Assembly: GCA_026991575.1 (NCBI GenBank)
Contig: JALXBF010000191.1
Location: forward strand, 1 to 64,000
Origin: Planctomycetota bacterium
GTDB taxonomy: Bacteria; Planctomycetota; Planctomycetia; JALXBF01
Length of the DNA: 64,000 nucleotides
Direction of reading: 5' to 3'
Positions 53,712 through 63,040 of the stretch are shown here, piece after piece. The notes under the pieces were generated by a model. It searched no databases. It was not told where the DNA came from and saw only the letters and a list, made by a program, of their open reading frames with translations. Every line of letters begins with the position of its first letter. Position 1 is the stretch's first letter. Both the position numbers and the translations under genes were made by a program.

Positions 53712-54625
53712 GGTCGCTCTTGTCGCGGGCGCTCGTGGACGTGCCGACGTTCTCCTTTGCTAACCGCGCCCACTGGCCCGACGAGCGAAACGAGCTTGGT
53801 TCGACGGTTGCCCAGTGGGACGCTTGGATGCTAGCGCGGGCTGAGGCTGTGAGTCAACGTGTAGTCCAGGGAAGGTGTTGGCGTCAAGGGCGCGCCATCC
53901 CGCCGGTGCGGTTCGGCTCTAAGCCTGGGTGGGGGGCTGCGGCAGCGGTGGATGCTTGCGGTGAGCTCCAGCACTCCGGTGGCGGCCGCCGGCCTGGAGA
54001 AGACGAGAAGGTGGTTCCATGTGGTGGCTTGGGTCAACGTGCGGGCGGTGGGGCCTTACGACCACCCGGCAGGGTTGATCCGAGAGTCGCCACAATGACG
54101 GGAAAGGTAGCCTTTGCCCGTGTCGCGGGCGGCTTAGCTCGTCCGCGGCACGGGCAGCGTGGGCTAGCGGAGTTTGTGGGCCAGCAGGCATTCTGACAGC
54201 TGTTCCCACGGGTGATGTGCCGTGCGTGGCGAAAGCCGTCCTTGACGGTTCGTGGACTGGTGCTCAGGCCCGGACAACGGAAGCAAAGCACCTTGTCTGG
54301 CGATGCCGGTGCTATTCATCAGTCAACGTTGCTCGCGGTGCAGGTGAACCCTTGGTCGCTGGCCTACCGGGCCAGCGCGGGCGGAGTCTGCATGGGTCTT
54401 CCTGGTCGGAAGGTCCTGTGTCGACCCGCTCCCCGCTCGCTCCCGCAGCAACCCGGCCCAGGGTACGTCCCCAAGAGCGCAACTGCCCTCGACCCACGAG
54501 GGGGGAGCTCCGCGCTACGTGCAACCGGCTCGAGCGGGCAGGCAGTTGTGGCGGCCGATGATCTCCGCGTGGTCGATTCACGTTGCCGGAGACGATCGGG
54601 CGTAGGATAGCTGCTGTGGTCGCTG
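53712..54625. other. Gene-free region with several hairpins
   Basis: No protein-like frame was found on either strand over about 1 kb (with the terminator next door). The frames are Arg/Pro/Gly-rich noise. Compact hairpins occur: GCCCGTG/CACGGGC extended by CGCGG/CCGCG (54116-54155), GCTGGCC/GGCCAGC (54358-54376) and CCCTCG/CGAGGG (54486-54502). RNase P, tmRNA and SRP RNA signatures were looked for and not seen. It may hold a noncoding RNA or a decayed gene. Confidence 0.5.
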
Positions 54626-54667
54626 GATTGGAAGAGAAAAGCCGTACCGACCACAGGGCGGTACGGC
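54626..54667 (-). terminator. Terminator of the DUF1559/lipoprotein transcript
   Basis: On the minus strand a perfect 9-bp stem (GCCGTACCG/CGGTACGGC, 54641-54649 and 54659-54667) is followed by TTTTCTCTTCC. It lies about 80 bases after the lipoprotein stop and closes that operon. A second hairpin (ACGCGCC/GGCGCGT, 54684-54705) lies between. Confidence 0.85.
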
Positions 54668-54745
54668 CAAACGTACTCGTTCCACGCGCCACCTGGAAGG
54701 CGCGTCGGCCAGAGGAACTTCACGCGAAGCGTCGTGAGCGACAAC

Positions 54746-55039
54746 TTATCTGTTCTGTTGTGGAGCTTGATTCATTCCGGGATACCCCTCGTAGAGCTTG
54801 CGCTGCGCCTTCTCGAAGACTTCGGCGTTAGCATCGGGGCCACCCTGGTAGAGGGCTTCAAAGTCGACCTGGCCGGGCTCGACGCCTGGGTACGGCCCAC
54901 TGGAGATCGACTCCTGCAGCACGCGCTTTTCGTCTTGGACGGGCGAGGGTTCAGGGTTGCTGCTGCATCCCGTTGCCCACACATACGTTAGAACGATAGC
55001 ACCCGTAGCAGTCAGACGATAAATCGTCGTTCGTCCCAT
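54746..55039 (-). CDS. Small lipoprotein (paired with DUF1559 protein)
   Basis: A 97-aa protein with a lipoprotein signal peptide: after RLTATGAIVLTYVWA comes the lipobox ending in TGC, so the Cys near residue 24 would be lipidated. The mature part is short, hydrophilic and Gly/Pro-rich, with EVFEKAQRKLYEGYPG near 75-90. Small lipoproteins downstream of DUF1559 genes are common in planctomycetes, and their function is unknown. The ATG at 55039 is chosen since the ribosome binding region (AGAAGGAAAGG) and signal fit. The frame runs 19 codons further without sense. Confidence 0.78.
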   Translation of the reverse strand: MGRTTIYRLTATGAIVLTYVWATGCSSNPEPSPVQDEKRVLQESISSGPYPGVEPGQVDFEALYQGGPDANAEVFEKAQRKLYEGYPGMNQAPQQNR

Positions 55040-55080
55040 CGTAGCTTGCCTTTCCTTCTGGAGGCGCGGAGAGAGGAGGT

Positions 55081-55110
55081 GGCCGGGGCGAGACACAACT
55101 CGCCCCGGCC
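55081..55110. repeat. Stem-loop between DUF1559 gene and lipoprotein gene
   Basis: A perfect 12-bp GC stem (GGCCGGGGCGAG at 55081-55092, CTCGCCCCGGCC at 55099-55110) with loop ACACAA lies between the two genes of this operon. There is no T-run on the minus strand. It could stabilise the upstream mRNA or partly end transcription, so that DUF1559 is made in excess over the lipoprotein. Confidence 0.75.
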
Positions 55111-55126
55111 GGCCATGCGTTCGCCG

Positions 55127-56191
55127 CTAGTACGTCAGATCCCTTTCGCTGATCGGCTCCTGGCCGTCACGAGTGCCAATGGCGAACCAGATATTCTGGT
55201 CGATGTCCTCACTAATGAACCGGACGCGGCCGTCAGCAAACAGCACGTTTACGCCACCCGGATGCAGGCTCGCTGGAGCCATGCCGTGGTCGAACGGATC
55301 CCATCCGTGGTTGCAGGACTTACGGTTGGGCCGCATCGTGAAGCCGATGCCTGAGCCGCGACCGCCATTACCCCACCACCAGATTTCACCTTTGAAGTCC
55401 CAATCGTAGGTGGTCGATTCCTGGCAGCGCTGTTCGTACCACTTGTCACCCTCGCGCTGGGCCCGTAGCGCGGCACCCAGACCGCCTGGGTAAGCTCGAG
55501 CGTAGTCAGCGGTTTTCCAGGTCACGGCAAGATCGTCGCCGAATTCGGCAGTACGTGGTCCCTGCATGCCACCACGGATCCATTCGGTGAACGCTGCCGT
55601 GAACGACGTCCCGTCGATGATGTCTCGGATGCCGATCGGCTTGTTAATGGCCCAGTCCCAGCCGGGGGCGTACGTCACGCCGTTGGTGCGCCAGTTGTTG
55701 TACACGCGGGCCGTGCCAATGTTCATCGCATAGTTTTGCGACGTAGCTGGCGGACGCGAGTGGTCAAAATGCGGGTCGGATGGGCAGAGGAACACTTCGA
55801 TCCGAGCCCGTTTGAGCGTGTCGTTCGGGTCGTTGTTCCGCCACATGGCCCAGGGTGGTTGGCCGGGACCGAACTCCATGTTGGCCGAGTTGTAGATGTC
55901 GGCCCGATCCAGATAAGGCAGCAGATGCACCTTGGCGGACCATCGCGGCTCATACTTCATTCGGTCGGTCCAGCTCCAGTGCGTGCGTGCACCGTCTGGA
56001 GGGAAGTAGCCGTGTGTTTGGTGGTAGTTGTGCAGCGCAAGACCGATCTGCTTCAGGTTGTTCGCGCACTGCGCCCGACGAGCTGCTTCACGCGCCATCT
56101 GCACAGCGGGCAGCAACAACGCGATGAGCACAGCGATGATCGCAATGACGACCAAGAGCTCAATAAGCGTGAACCCGACTCTTCGTTTCAT
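55127..56191 (-). CDS. DUF1559 prepilin-like protein
   Basis: A 354-aa planctomycete hallmark protein. The N-terminus is a type IV prepilin-like segment with [20 protein letters not shown] (about 6-25), where processing would occur after the Gly. The block [20 protein letters not shown] follows, then the DUF1559 body, ending with [21 protein letters not shown]. Members are highly multiplied in planctomycetes and may form surface or pseudopilus structures. The ATG at 56191 follows GGAGGAG by eight bases. A GTG three codons upstream is less likely. Confidence 0.95.
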   Translation of the reverse strand: MKRRVGFTLIELLVVIAIIAVLIALLLPAVQMAREAARRAQCANNLKQIGLALHNYHQTHGYFPPDGARTHWSWTDRMKYEPRWSAKVHLLPYLDRADIYNSANMEFGPGQPPWAMWRNNDPNDTLKRARIEVFLCPSDPHFDHSRPPATSQNYAMNIGTARVYNNWRTNGVTYAPGWDWAINKPIGIRDIIDGTSFTAAFTEWIRGGMQGPRTAEFGDDLAVTWKTADYARAYPGGLGAALRAQREGDKWYEQRCQESTTYDWDFKGEIWWWGNGGRGSGIGFTMRPNRKSCNHGWDPFDHGMAPASLHPGGVNVLFADGRVRFISEDIDQNIWFAIGTRDGQEPISERDLTY

Positions 56192-56751
56192 CACGCTCAC
56201 TCCTCCAATGCCGATTTGCGATCAATGATCTCCACATAACCACATCGTCATCGTCCTTTGCTGGTACCAGTTCGCGGCATATTCCAGGCGCGCACACCTG
56301 CGCTGCGGTACCGTAACGGCGGTGGACGCGGCCCCCAGCCGCAGGTAGGCCGTTGGGACAAGGGACGGACAGGAGTGATCCAGCAGCACCGGCTAGTCCC
56401 GCGCTGACTCGTGACGGCGCACGCGACATATGCGGCCGCCGGCGAACGACTGGCCCGGAGGTGTCGCACAGATTGTGGCACGTCCGTCTGGCCGCTGTGG
56501 TCCGGTGGCATACCCAGCCTGAAGAAACGATGAACCTGCGTTACCAGACTCGGCGCACGAGCGCCACGGCCTCATACTCTGCTTCGGACGTGCCTCACTC
56601 TGTTTCGGAAGGATGGGCCAAGCGCCGGGCTGCGTAACCAGGATACCACACGTTGGGCGCTCCTGTCAACTACCACGCACGCCGTTTCTTGACCCCTGGC
56701 TCCCGCCGCCGGTTTGCTTTCTGCGGCGCGCCCAGTTGCCGGCGCCGCGTT

Positions 56752-56767
56752 CTGACCCCGGGGTCAG
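56752..56767. repeat. Perfect 16-base palindrome
   Basis: CTGACCCCGGGGTCAG is a perfect palindrome, and flanking GCGTT and AACGC arms extend it (56747-56774). It could be a dimeric protein binding site or a cruciform-forming repeat. Single TTGACCC-type half sites recur near 56692 and 56847. Confidence 0.6.
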
Positions 56768-56846
56768 GCAACGCTGGGTATGCCTCTGCGATGCGTCTGG
56801 CACCGGCCTCTGGATCAACCGGCATCGGAGGGGCAGCTCGGGCGAC

Positions 56847-56874
56847 TTGACCCGCGGCCCGCCCGGCCTATGAT
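56847..56874 (+). promoter_or_regulatory. Candidate promoter of the TPR/UnbV gene pair
   Basis: TTGACC (56847-56852) and TATGAT (56869-56874) with a 16-base spacer, leaving a leader of about 200 bases before the TPR gene start. Confidence 0.5.
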
Positions 56875-57078
56875 CGCCGTAACCGCCGGGCTGGCGATGC
56901 GAGCTCGAACGGCAGGGAAAGGGCCCACGACGGTCCGTTTACGCCGTGCGCGTTGACGCCATAACCGTGACCGGCTGAGGACGAAACCGCTGAGGCAACG
57001 GCGGCGTAGTCCCGGTTGGACGATCGCTTACGTTTGCGCTCCGTTACCGGCGCCTTCCGCAAGTTCCAAGGAGCTACC

Positions 57079-58209
57079 GTGCCACGATCGTCGCTGCGGG
57101 TTCGTCTGATCCGTTCCCTGGTGTGTGCTCTGCTCGGCGTGTTGTGCGGCGTATGGCTGCACGAGGCGCTACAGTCGGAGTCGGCCACCGGCGCGTTTCA
57201 GCGGGCACGGACCCTGTATGCTCAGGGGCAGGTTGACGATGCCCTTCGCGTCCTGGCCCGGCTCAGGGATGACCCGCAGTCGGGCCCGGAGGCGCTCTAC
57301 TGGATGGGCAGGATCCACTGGGAGCAAGGTCGTTGGCTGCGGGCCGAGCAAGCTTGGGAGCTCGTGCTTGAGCGACAGCCGAACTATGCAGAAGCTATCT
57401 GGGGGCTGTTGGACCTTTATGAAGCAGAGTCTCGAGTGGCCGAAGCAGAGGAGCTCGTTCTGCGGTCTTGGTCCGCGGAGCCCGATCCGGCGAATCGCAA
57501 GATACTCTTGGTTCGCCTCCTGGTGATGCACTGCGAAGAGCCCGGACCAGAGCAACTCATCCCGAAGCTGACCAAGGTGGTCGAACGCGAACCCGCCAAT
57601 ACGGCGGCGGTCCGGGTGCTGGCATTAAGCTATGCCCGCCTGGGCCAGTCCGGCGTCGCGCAACGGCTGCTGCACCGCGCACTGAGCGCCGTGTCTGGGC
57701 GGGCGGAACTCGAGTTGAGGCTGCAGTTGGCAGAGACCCTGCTTGATGCGGGCGAAAGCGAACAGGCAGCCGCCGAACTGGACCGGGTTCAGCCGTTGAT
57801 CCGTGATTCGAGCGGCGAGTTGAGCCGCCAACTGCTTGCGTGGTACTGGTGGCTGCGGGGGCGTAGCGTCGAGGTTTGTTCGGGCATAGCCGCTGCGGTA
57901 GCTGCGTACGAGCGGGCGGTCCAGGCGGTCCCGAGCGAAGCCCGGTACCGCTTCAGCTATGCCCGGGCGCTGCAGGCGATCGTTCGCGTGAGGGATGCCC
58001 AGGAGCAGTTTGCCGTGGCTCGCAAAATGCGCGACGCTCGTCAGGAACTGGTTCGGATTTTCCGTCGGATCTACGCAAAGGGGGGGCCAACCCCGTCGCT
58101 GTGCGCAGAGGTAGCGGACGTCTATCGCACGCTGGGGAAGGCGGAGCTGGCGAAACTCTGGCAGCGGCTGGCCGACGAGCTAAGCGCAGGCGGCGAGCGC
58201 ATGAGGTAG
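57079..58209 (+). CDS. TPR-repeat protein with N-terminal anchor
   Basis: A 376-aa protein. A single hydrophobic segment near the N-terminus (about 10-27, SLVCALLGVLCGVWLH) would anchor it, with the rest made of TPR helices. Repeats can be followed: AFQRARTLYAQGQVDDAL, then YWMGRIHWEQGRWLRAEQAW, ALSYARLGQSGVAQRLLHRAL and YRFSYARALQAIVRVRDA. The start is GTG at 57079, five bases after AAGGAG. The next gene starts four bases after its stop, so the two act together. It is a likely protein-interaction scaffold at the outer face. Confidence 0.85.
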   Translation: MPRSSLRVRLIRSLVCALLGVLCGVWLHEALQSESATGAFQRARTLYAQGQVDDALRVLARLRDDPQSGPEALYWMGRIHWEQGRWLRAEQAWELVLERQPNYAEAIWGLLDLYEAESRVAEAEELVLRSWSAEPDPANRKILLVRLLVMHCEEPGPEQLIPKLTKVVEREPANTAAVRVLALSYARLGQSGVAQRLLHRALSAVSGRAELELRLQLAETLLDAGESEQAAAELDRVQPLIRDSSGELSRQLLAWYWWLRGRSVEVCSGIAAAVAAYERAVQAVPSEARYRFSYARALQAIVRVRDAQEQFAVARKMRDARQELVRIFRRIYAKGGPTPSLCAEVADVYRTLGKAELAKLWQRLADELSAGGERMR

Positions 58210-58213
58210 TGGC

Positions 58214-60100
58214 ATGTGGGGGGTGAACGTCAAAGAGTTTGTCCTCACATTCCTGCCGGGCGTCGTGGCGGGTTACGTCCTCGCAGCCAGCTATGCACGC
58301 TTGGGTGCGCCGATCACTGCCGAACCACGCCGGCTGGCCGCTACGGCCCGCAGCGCACACGGTTCCTCGCTTCATCGTGCCGCGGCTGACGGCAAGCACG
58401 TAGCGGCAACGCGGCCCCGGTTCATCGACCTTACGAAAGCCGTGGGGCTTGATTTCCGCTACCGGCAGTTCATCACCGGCGAATTCTGGCTTCCGGAAGC
58501 GATGGGGGGTGGCGTGGCTTGGTTGGACTATGACGGCGATGGCTGGCTCGACCTGTTCTTCACACAGGGGGCTCCGATCGGACCGCGGGCAGGCGAGCCG
58601 GCTCCGACCGACGTGCTCTACCGGAACCTGTGCGGCGAGCGGCTTGCTCGTGTGCCCACCGATTCGGCCCCCGCAGATCGTGCGTACGGGATGGGGGTAG
58701 CGGTGGGTGATGTCGACAACGACGGCTTCCCCGACCTGTACATCACCAACTATGGTCCTGACGCACTCTATCTGAACAACGGCGACGGAACGTTTTGCCG
58801 GGTCGAGAGCTGGGGCACTGCTGACAACGCTCTGTGGGGGGCAAGTGCCGCTTTGGCCGACCTCGACCTGGATGGAGACCTGGACCTGTACGTCACCAAC
58901 TACCTGTCTTTCGACCCGAAGCAGCGGTGCTATCGACCGCCGCAGCACCAGCTCGGCTATTGCGGTCCCACGTTGTTTCCGCCGCAGAGGGACGTGCTGT
59001 TGGAGAACGACGGCCGTGGTCGCTTTGTGGACCGATCCGAAGCCAGCGGCATTGCTTACCATGCCGGCCGGGGGCTGGGCGTGGTGGTCGCAGACTTGGT
59101 CGGAGACGAGTTCCCGGAAATCTTCGTGGGCAACGACATGATGGAAAACTTCCTCTTTGTTCGCCAACACAACAGCCGCCTGCGCTACGAGGAGCAGGCG
59201 TTACTGCTCGGGTTGGCGTACGATGCGAACGGGCAAGCCCAGGCGGACATGGGGATCGCTTGTGGCGACATCGATAACGACGGCGACCTGGACCTGTACG
59301 CTACGCACTTCTACCTGGAATACAACACGCTCTGGATCAACGAAGGCGGGACCATGTTCTCGGACCGCACAGCTGCTGCCGGACTAGCGTTGCCGACGAT
59401 GCAGCCGCTAAGCTGGGGCACACACATGCTCGATTACGACGGCGACGGCTGGTTGGACCTGCTGGTCGTCTCGGGGCATATCAATGACTTCCGCCAGCAC
59501 GGCATTCCCTATGCAATGCCCTGCCAGCTGTTCGCAAATGTCGCAGGCCGTTTGAACCGGAAGCTACGCTTCGTGGAGGTTACGGACAGGGCAGGTGATT
59601 ACTTCGCCCGCTTGCATGTGGGCCGCGCCAGCGCGATCGGTGACTTCGACCGCGACGGACGGGTCGATGTCGCCATTGTGCACTACCATGAGCCGGCGGT
59701 CCTGTTGCGGAACGAGACCGAGTTAGTCGGCCGGTTCATCGGTCTGGTGCCGGTTGGTATCAGAAGCAACCGATCCGGTGTCGGCGTCGGCGTGCGACTC
59801 AACGGTACACGGCGGGGCCGCCGCTACAGCGTCTATCGGTATATTCCGGGGGGCGGTAGCTACCAGGCAGCGGATGCTCAAGAGATCCGTCTGTACCTGC
59901 CACCGGATCTTGTTCCCGAGGAGCTGGTGGTTCGCTTCCCGGGTGGCCGCATTGTGAGGGTTCCAGCGCCGCAAGCCGGCCACTATTACCGGCTGAGCGA
60001 GGCAGGGGACGTGCAGATTCTTGCTACGTTTCACCGCAGCCGAATACCATCAGCGGCAGGACAAATCGGCGGCCCTTCCGCGGGCGGAACTTCAGACTGA
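58214..60100 (+). CDS. FG-GAP/VCBS repeat protein with ASPIC/UnbV domain
   Basis: A 628-aa secreted or anchored protein. An N-terminal hydrophobic segment (about 8-26) precedes FG-GAP repeats with calcium-binding DxDxDG motifs (WLDYDGDGWLDLFF near 110, DVDNDGFPDLYITN near 172, DLDGDLDLYVTNY near 220, DIDNDGDLDLYATH near 353, DYDGDGWLDLLVV near 410). The ASPIC/UnbV domain closes the protein (about 510-600, with VRLNGTRRGRRYSVYRYIPGG). Such CRTAC1-like proteins are common in planctomycetes. Their ligands are unknown. It is coupled to the TPR gene. Confidence 0.9.
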   Translation: MWGVNVKEFVLTFLPGVVAGYVLAASYARLGAPITAEPRRLAATARSAHGSSLHRAAADGKHVAATRPRFIDLTKAVGLDFRYRQFITGEFWLPEAMGGGVAWLDYDGDGWLDLFFTQGAPIGPRAGEPAPTDVLYRNLCGERLARVPTDSAPADRAYGMGVAVGDVDNDGFPDLYITNYGPDALYLNNGDGTFCRVESWGTADNALWGASAALADLDLDGDLDLYVTNYLSFDPKQRCYRPPQHQLGYCGPTLFPPQRDVLLENDGRGRFVDRSEASGIAYHAGRGLGVVVADLVGDEFPEIFVGNDMMENFLFVRQHNSRLRYEEQALLLGLAYDANGQAQADMGIACGDIDNDGDLDLYATHFYLEYNTLWINEGGTMFSDRTAAAGLALPTMQPLSWGTHMLDYDGDGWLDLLVVSGHINDFRQHGIPYAMPCQLFANVAGRLNRKLRFVEVTDRAGDYFARLHVGRASAIGDFDRDGRVDVAIVHYHEPAVLLRNETELVGRFIGLVPVGIRSNRSGVGVGVRLNGTRRGRRYSVYRYIPGGGSYQAADAQEIRLYLPPDLVPEELVVRFPGGRIVRVPAPQAGHYYRLSEAGDVQILATFHRSRIPSAAGQIGGPSAGGTSD

Positions 60101-60163
60101 CACCATAGAGGATACCCGTTGGGCAGGGCAGTCGGCCAGGGAATGTACTGGGGACCCGATCGC

Positions 60164-60180
60164 AGAAGCGGGCCGCTTCT
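60164..60180. terminator. Possible terminator between convergent genes
   Basis: The 17-base inverted repeat AGAAGCGGGCCGCTTCT, followed by TAATG, lies between the convergent UnbV and metK genes. No long T-run is present, so the call is tentative. Confidence 0.4.
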
Positions 60181-60298
60181 TAATGACCGCGTGAACTCGG
60201 GGGCCGGGTGGGCGCCGCGTCGGATGCGATGGCCTGAGGCGAACGATCCATGCCCGGCCTACGCGAACCGACTACCGCGCTCGTGACCGTTGCGCTTG

Positions 60299-61450
60299 TT
60301 AGCTCAAGCCGGCAGCCTCTTGCAGTTCCTGCACGCGGTCTGTGCGTTCCCAGGTGAATTCCGGTTCGTTGCGGCCGAAGTGACCGCCGGCCGCGGTCTT
60401 GCGGTAGATGGGCCGCAGCAGGCCGAGGTGTTCGATGATGCCGCGTGGCGATAGCGGAAAGACTTCACGGACGATCTCCGCGAGCCGCTCGTCGGGTACC
60501 GCACCGGTGCCGAACGTGTTGACGGCAATGCTGACCGGATCGGCCACACCGATGGCGTAGGCCAGCTGGACTTCGCACCTTCGGGCTAGTTTGGCCGCTA
60601 CCAGGTTCTTGGCGATGTAGCGGGCCATGTACGTGGCGGACCGGTCCACCTTGGTTGGGTCTTTTCCGCTGAATGCGCCTCCCCCATGCCGTGCGCTGCC
60701 GCCGTAGGTGTCCACGATGATCTTGCGGCCGGTGACTCCGGTGTCCCCCTGCGGACCGCCGATGACGAACCGGCCAGTGGGGTTGATGTGCCAGATGATG
60801 TCCCCATTGACCAGGTCGTCTGGCAGGACGGGCCGCACGACCTGTTCGATCACCGTGTCACGAATCTCGCGGTCGCTGACATCCGGTGCGTGCTGCGTGG
60901 AGACGACCACCGTATGCACGCGGACCGGCTGGAAGCCCTCGTACTCAATGGTCACCTGGCTCTTGCCGTCCGGGCGAAGCCAGGGGATGGTGCCATTCTC
61001 GCGCAGTTCTGCCAACCGGTTCACGATCCGGTGAGCCAGGGCGATGGCCATCGGCATCAGCTCGTCGGTTTCGTCGCAGGCGAACCCGAACATCAGGCCC
61101 TGGTCGCCCGCACCGCCGGGATCCACCCCCCGCGCAATGTCCGGACTCTGCCGGTTCAGTGCCACCAGCACAGCGCATTGGTCACCGCTGAAGCCGTACG
61201 CAGGATCGGTGTAGCCGATCTCGTTGATGATCTGCCGCACCAGAGCGGTGTAGTTCACAGACGCGCTCGTGGTCACCTCGCCAGCGATCATTGCCAAGCC
61301 GGTGGTGACCAGCGTTTCGCAAGCCACACGGCCCGTGGGATCTTGTTCGAGGATTGCGTCCAAGACACCGTCGGAGATCTGGTCGGCGATCTTGTCCGGG
61401 TGGCCCTTCGTCACCGACTCGCTCGTGAACAGATAACGGTGGCTGCTCAC
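60299..61450 (-). CDS. metK: S-adenosylmethionine synthase
   Basis: A 383-aa enzyme that makes SAM from methionine and ATP. Landmarks: [20 protein letters not shown] near 6-25, [16 protein letters not shown] near 116-131, and the [17 protein letters not shown] phosphate loop near 250-266. Length is normal (about 384 aa). The start is taken as GTG at 61450, with GGGAGC upstream. The frame continues upstream through a non-conserved stretch. It feeds methylation and, through decarboxylated SAM, polyamine synthesis, so it may connect with the BpsA-like enzyme. A dedicated promoter lies upstream. Confidence 0.96.
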   Translation of the reverse strand: MSSHRYLFTSESVTKGHPDKIADQISDGVLDAILEQDPTGRVACETLVTTGLAMIAGEVTTSASVNYTALVRQIINEIGYTDPAYGFSGDQCAVLVALNRQSPDIARGVDPGGAGDQGLMFGFACDETDELMPMAIALAHRIVNRLAELRENGTIPWLRPDGKSQVTIEYEGFQPVRVHTVVVSTQHAPDVSDREIRDTVIEQVVRPVLPDDLVNGDIIWHINPTGRFVIGGPQGDTGVTGRKIIVDTYGGSARHGGGAFSGKDPTKVDRSATYMARYIAKNLVAAKLARRCEVQLAYAIGVADPVSIAVNTFGTGAVPDERLAEIVREVFPLSPRGIIEHLGLLRPIYRKTAAGGHFGRNEPEFTWERTDRVQELQEAAGLS

Positions 61451-61516
61451 CGGTATTGCTCCCGAATCGCATGCACCAGAGAACCGGCCGGAATGGCGTG
61501 CTGCTTTAGGTCGCAA

Positions 61517-61545
61517 ATTATAGAAGTGCTCTCCGGGACCCTCAA
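61517..61545 (-). promoter_or_regulatory. Sigma-70-like promoter of metK
   Basis: On the minus strand TTGAGG (61545-61540) and TATAAT (61522-61517) have a 17-base spacer. The metK start is about 70 bases downstream. This has the clearest -10 hexamer with a proper -35 partner in the window, and sits directly after the stop of the preceding TPR gene. Confidence 0.7.
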
Positions 61546-62493
61546 TCAACGGCGCCCCGATAGGGCGAACCGGCGGCCGAGTCGGCAGAGCTGCTCGATG
61601 CCCTCGGCCAGTCTGGCCTGCGCCCGGTCGATTCGATCCATTGCATCTCGGTACTCACGCACACGGAGTTCCAGTTCCGTCGTCCCTGCCTGGGAGTGCA
61701 CGAGCGAATGCGACAGGGCGCGAATGGCCGGCTGGACCACGTCGTCGATCACTTTGAGCATCTCTCCGACAAGCTTCTCTTGCGCGAGGGCCAATTCGTG
61801 AGTCTGAACCAGTGCTTCGGCGCGTTCTGCTACATTGGCAAATGGCCGAATCAGGCCCTCGGCAGGAATCGCTTCCTCCGCAAGTCCCGCGGTGCTTGCG
61901 GCCGGCTGCTCTTGTTGCGCTGCGGTTTGGGCGGCGAGAATCTTCTGGGCGGCCTGCAACCCGTGACGTAACGACTCGTTGGCTGGGTCCACCTTGAGCC
62001 CTTCCTCGTAAGCAGCGGCGGCTTCGCGGAAGCGGGCCAGGTCGAAGAGGACGTTGCCGAGGTTCAGGTGTGCCGCGACAAGCTTCGGGTCTTTGCGAAT
62101 GGCTTCACGGAACGCCTCGGCCGCCAGGTCCAGGATCCCCTTTGCACGGTATGCCACCCCGAGGTTGTAATAGGCGTAGGCAGACTGCGGCGCAAGCTGC
62201 AGGCCCTTACGCAGGGCAGGGATGGCATCGTCGGGCTTGCCCATCAGCACATAGGCTACTCCCAGATTGATATGCGCCGCCGCGTTGCGCGGATCAAGCT
62301 CGGTGCAGGCCTGGAAATGATCCACCGCTGTCTGGTAATCGCCCAGCTTGCCCGACGCCAGCGCCAGGCCAAAGTAGGCGTCGGCGGAGCGAGGGTTTTG
62401 GGCGACTACTTGGGCGAACAACGCCTGCGCTGTGCGGAATGCGCCTTCGGCTAGTGCCTGCTGCGCGCGCTGGAGCAGAGCACCTTCGGTCAC
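61546..62493 (-). CDS. TPR protein with C-terminal coiled coil
   Basis: A 315-aa cytosolic protein. Five or six TPR units fill about 1-180 ([29 protein letters not shown] is split across the first two, then [20 protein letters not shown] and [16 protein letters not shown]). A linker and a long amphipathic helix region (about 220-315) end the protein. No enzymatic motif. The start is GTG at 62493. It lies between the DUF2582 gene and metK on the same strand and may share the promoter of the DUF2582 gene. Confidence 0.85.
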   Translation of the reverse strand: MTEGALLQRAQQALAEGAFRTAQALFAQVVAQNPRSADAYFGLALASGKLGDYQTAVDHFQACTELDPRNAAAHINLGVAYVLMGKPDDAIPALRKGLQLAPQSAYAYYNLGVAYRAKGILDLAAEAFREAIRKDPKLVAAHLNLGNVLFDLARFREAAAAYEEGLKVDPANESLRHGLQAAQKILAAQTAAQQEQPAASTAGLAEEAIPAEGLIRPFANVAERAEALVQTHELALAQEKLVGEMLKVIDDVVQPAIRALSHSLVHSQAGTTELELRVREYRDAMDRIDRAQARLAEGIEQLCRLGRRFALSGRR

Positions 62494-62552
62494 AACGGCC
62501 CCCTATGACCCCGTGCAACTCGCACGTAGTCGCGCGGTTCACAACGACGCCG

Positions 62553-62774
62553 TCACTTCAGGCTGATCAGCCGTGCCCGGCCATCTTCGATAATCTCGAC
62601 TTTGTCCTCCCGGGCAAGCCAGCCGATTGCCAGCATAACCAGGTCGCGCGGCTCACCCAGCTCTAACGCCAGTTTGGTCAGACTCCGTGGCCCATGGTCG
62701 TGCAAGTGGTGCCAGACCTTGCCGGCCGTCTCACCAATGCGACCAATGAACGAAGTCATCGCTCCGGTGCTCAT
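62553..62774 (-). CDS. Winged-helix DUF2582-type protein
   Basis: A 73-aa protein with the pattern IGETAGKVWHHLHDHGPRSL, then LALELGEPRDLVMLAIGWLAREDKVEI and a short beta tail. This is the compact winged-helix fold of the DUF2582 group. These proteins may bind nucleic acid, but no target is known. ATG at 62774 has GGAGAAGG upstream. A second ATG at 62759 could also serve. It is the first of a three-gene run with the TPR gene and metK. Confidence 0.8.
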   Translation of the reverse strand: MSTGAMTSFIGRIGETAGKVWHHLHDHGPRSLTKLALELGEPRDLVMLAIGWLAREDKVEIIEDGRARLISLK

Positions 62775-62873
62775 CGGACCTTCTCCCTGTTCTCCTCAGC
62801 CAAACCTCCCTGGCCCGCGCATCGCCTGCGGCGCGTACCACGCTCCGGGCCGAGCGAGCCTGGTCCAAACCCC

Positions 62874-62879
62874 ATTATA
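62874..62879 (-). promoter_or_regulatory. Candidate -10 box upstream of the DUF2582 gene
   Basis: TATAAT on the minus strand, about 100 bases before the start codon, in an otherwise GC-rich gap of 265 bases. No -35 hexamer is clear. Confidence 0.45.
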
Positions 62880-63040
62880 GCGGGCCCGGGCGGTAATACC
62901 AGCCGAAACGGGAGCCCGGACGTCCACGCTAACGCCAGCGATCCGAGCATCTTGCGCGCAAGCCCCTTCGGCTCGGCGCGGCTCGTGACGATGCCCTGGC
63001 TTGGCCCCAACGTTCCGAAATGCCCGCATGCAACGGTCGC

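Larger units (their letters stand above)
56192..57078. other. Gene-poor region with palindrome
   Basis: No protein-like frame is seen in nearly 900 bases. It contains a GC-rich inverted repeat (GCGGCGC at 56723-56729, GCGCCGC at 56742-56748) directly followed by a perfect 16-base palindrome (56752-56767). A likely promoter for the TPR gene lies near the right end. The left end should also hold the DUF1559 promoter on the minus strand, but no clear boxes stand out. Confidence 0.5.

Noticed and set aside
53648-54196. 182-codon + strand frame in the gene-free region
   Set aside because: It starts inside the transporter gene on the other strand and is rich in Arg, Gly and Pro with no domain, so it looks like noise.
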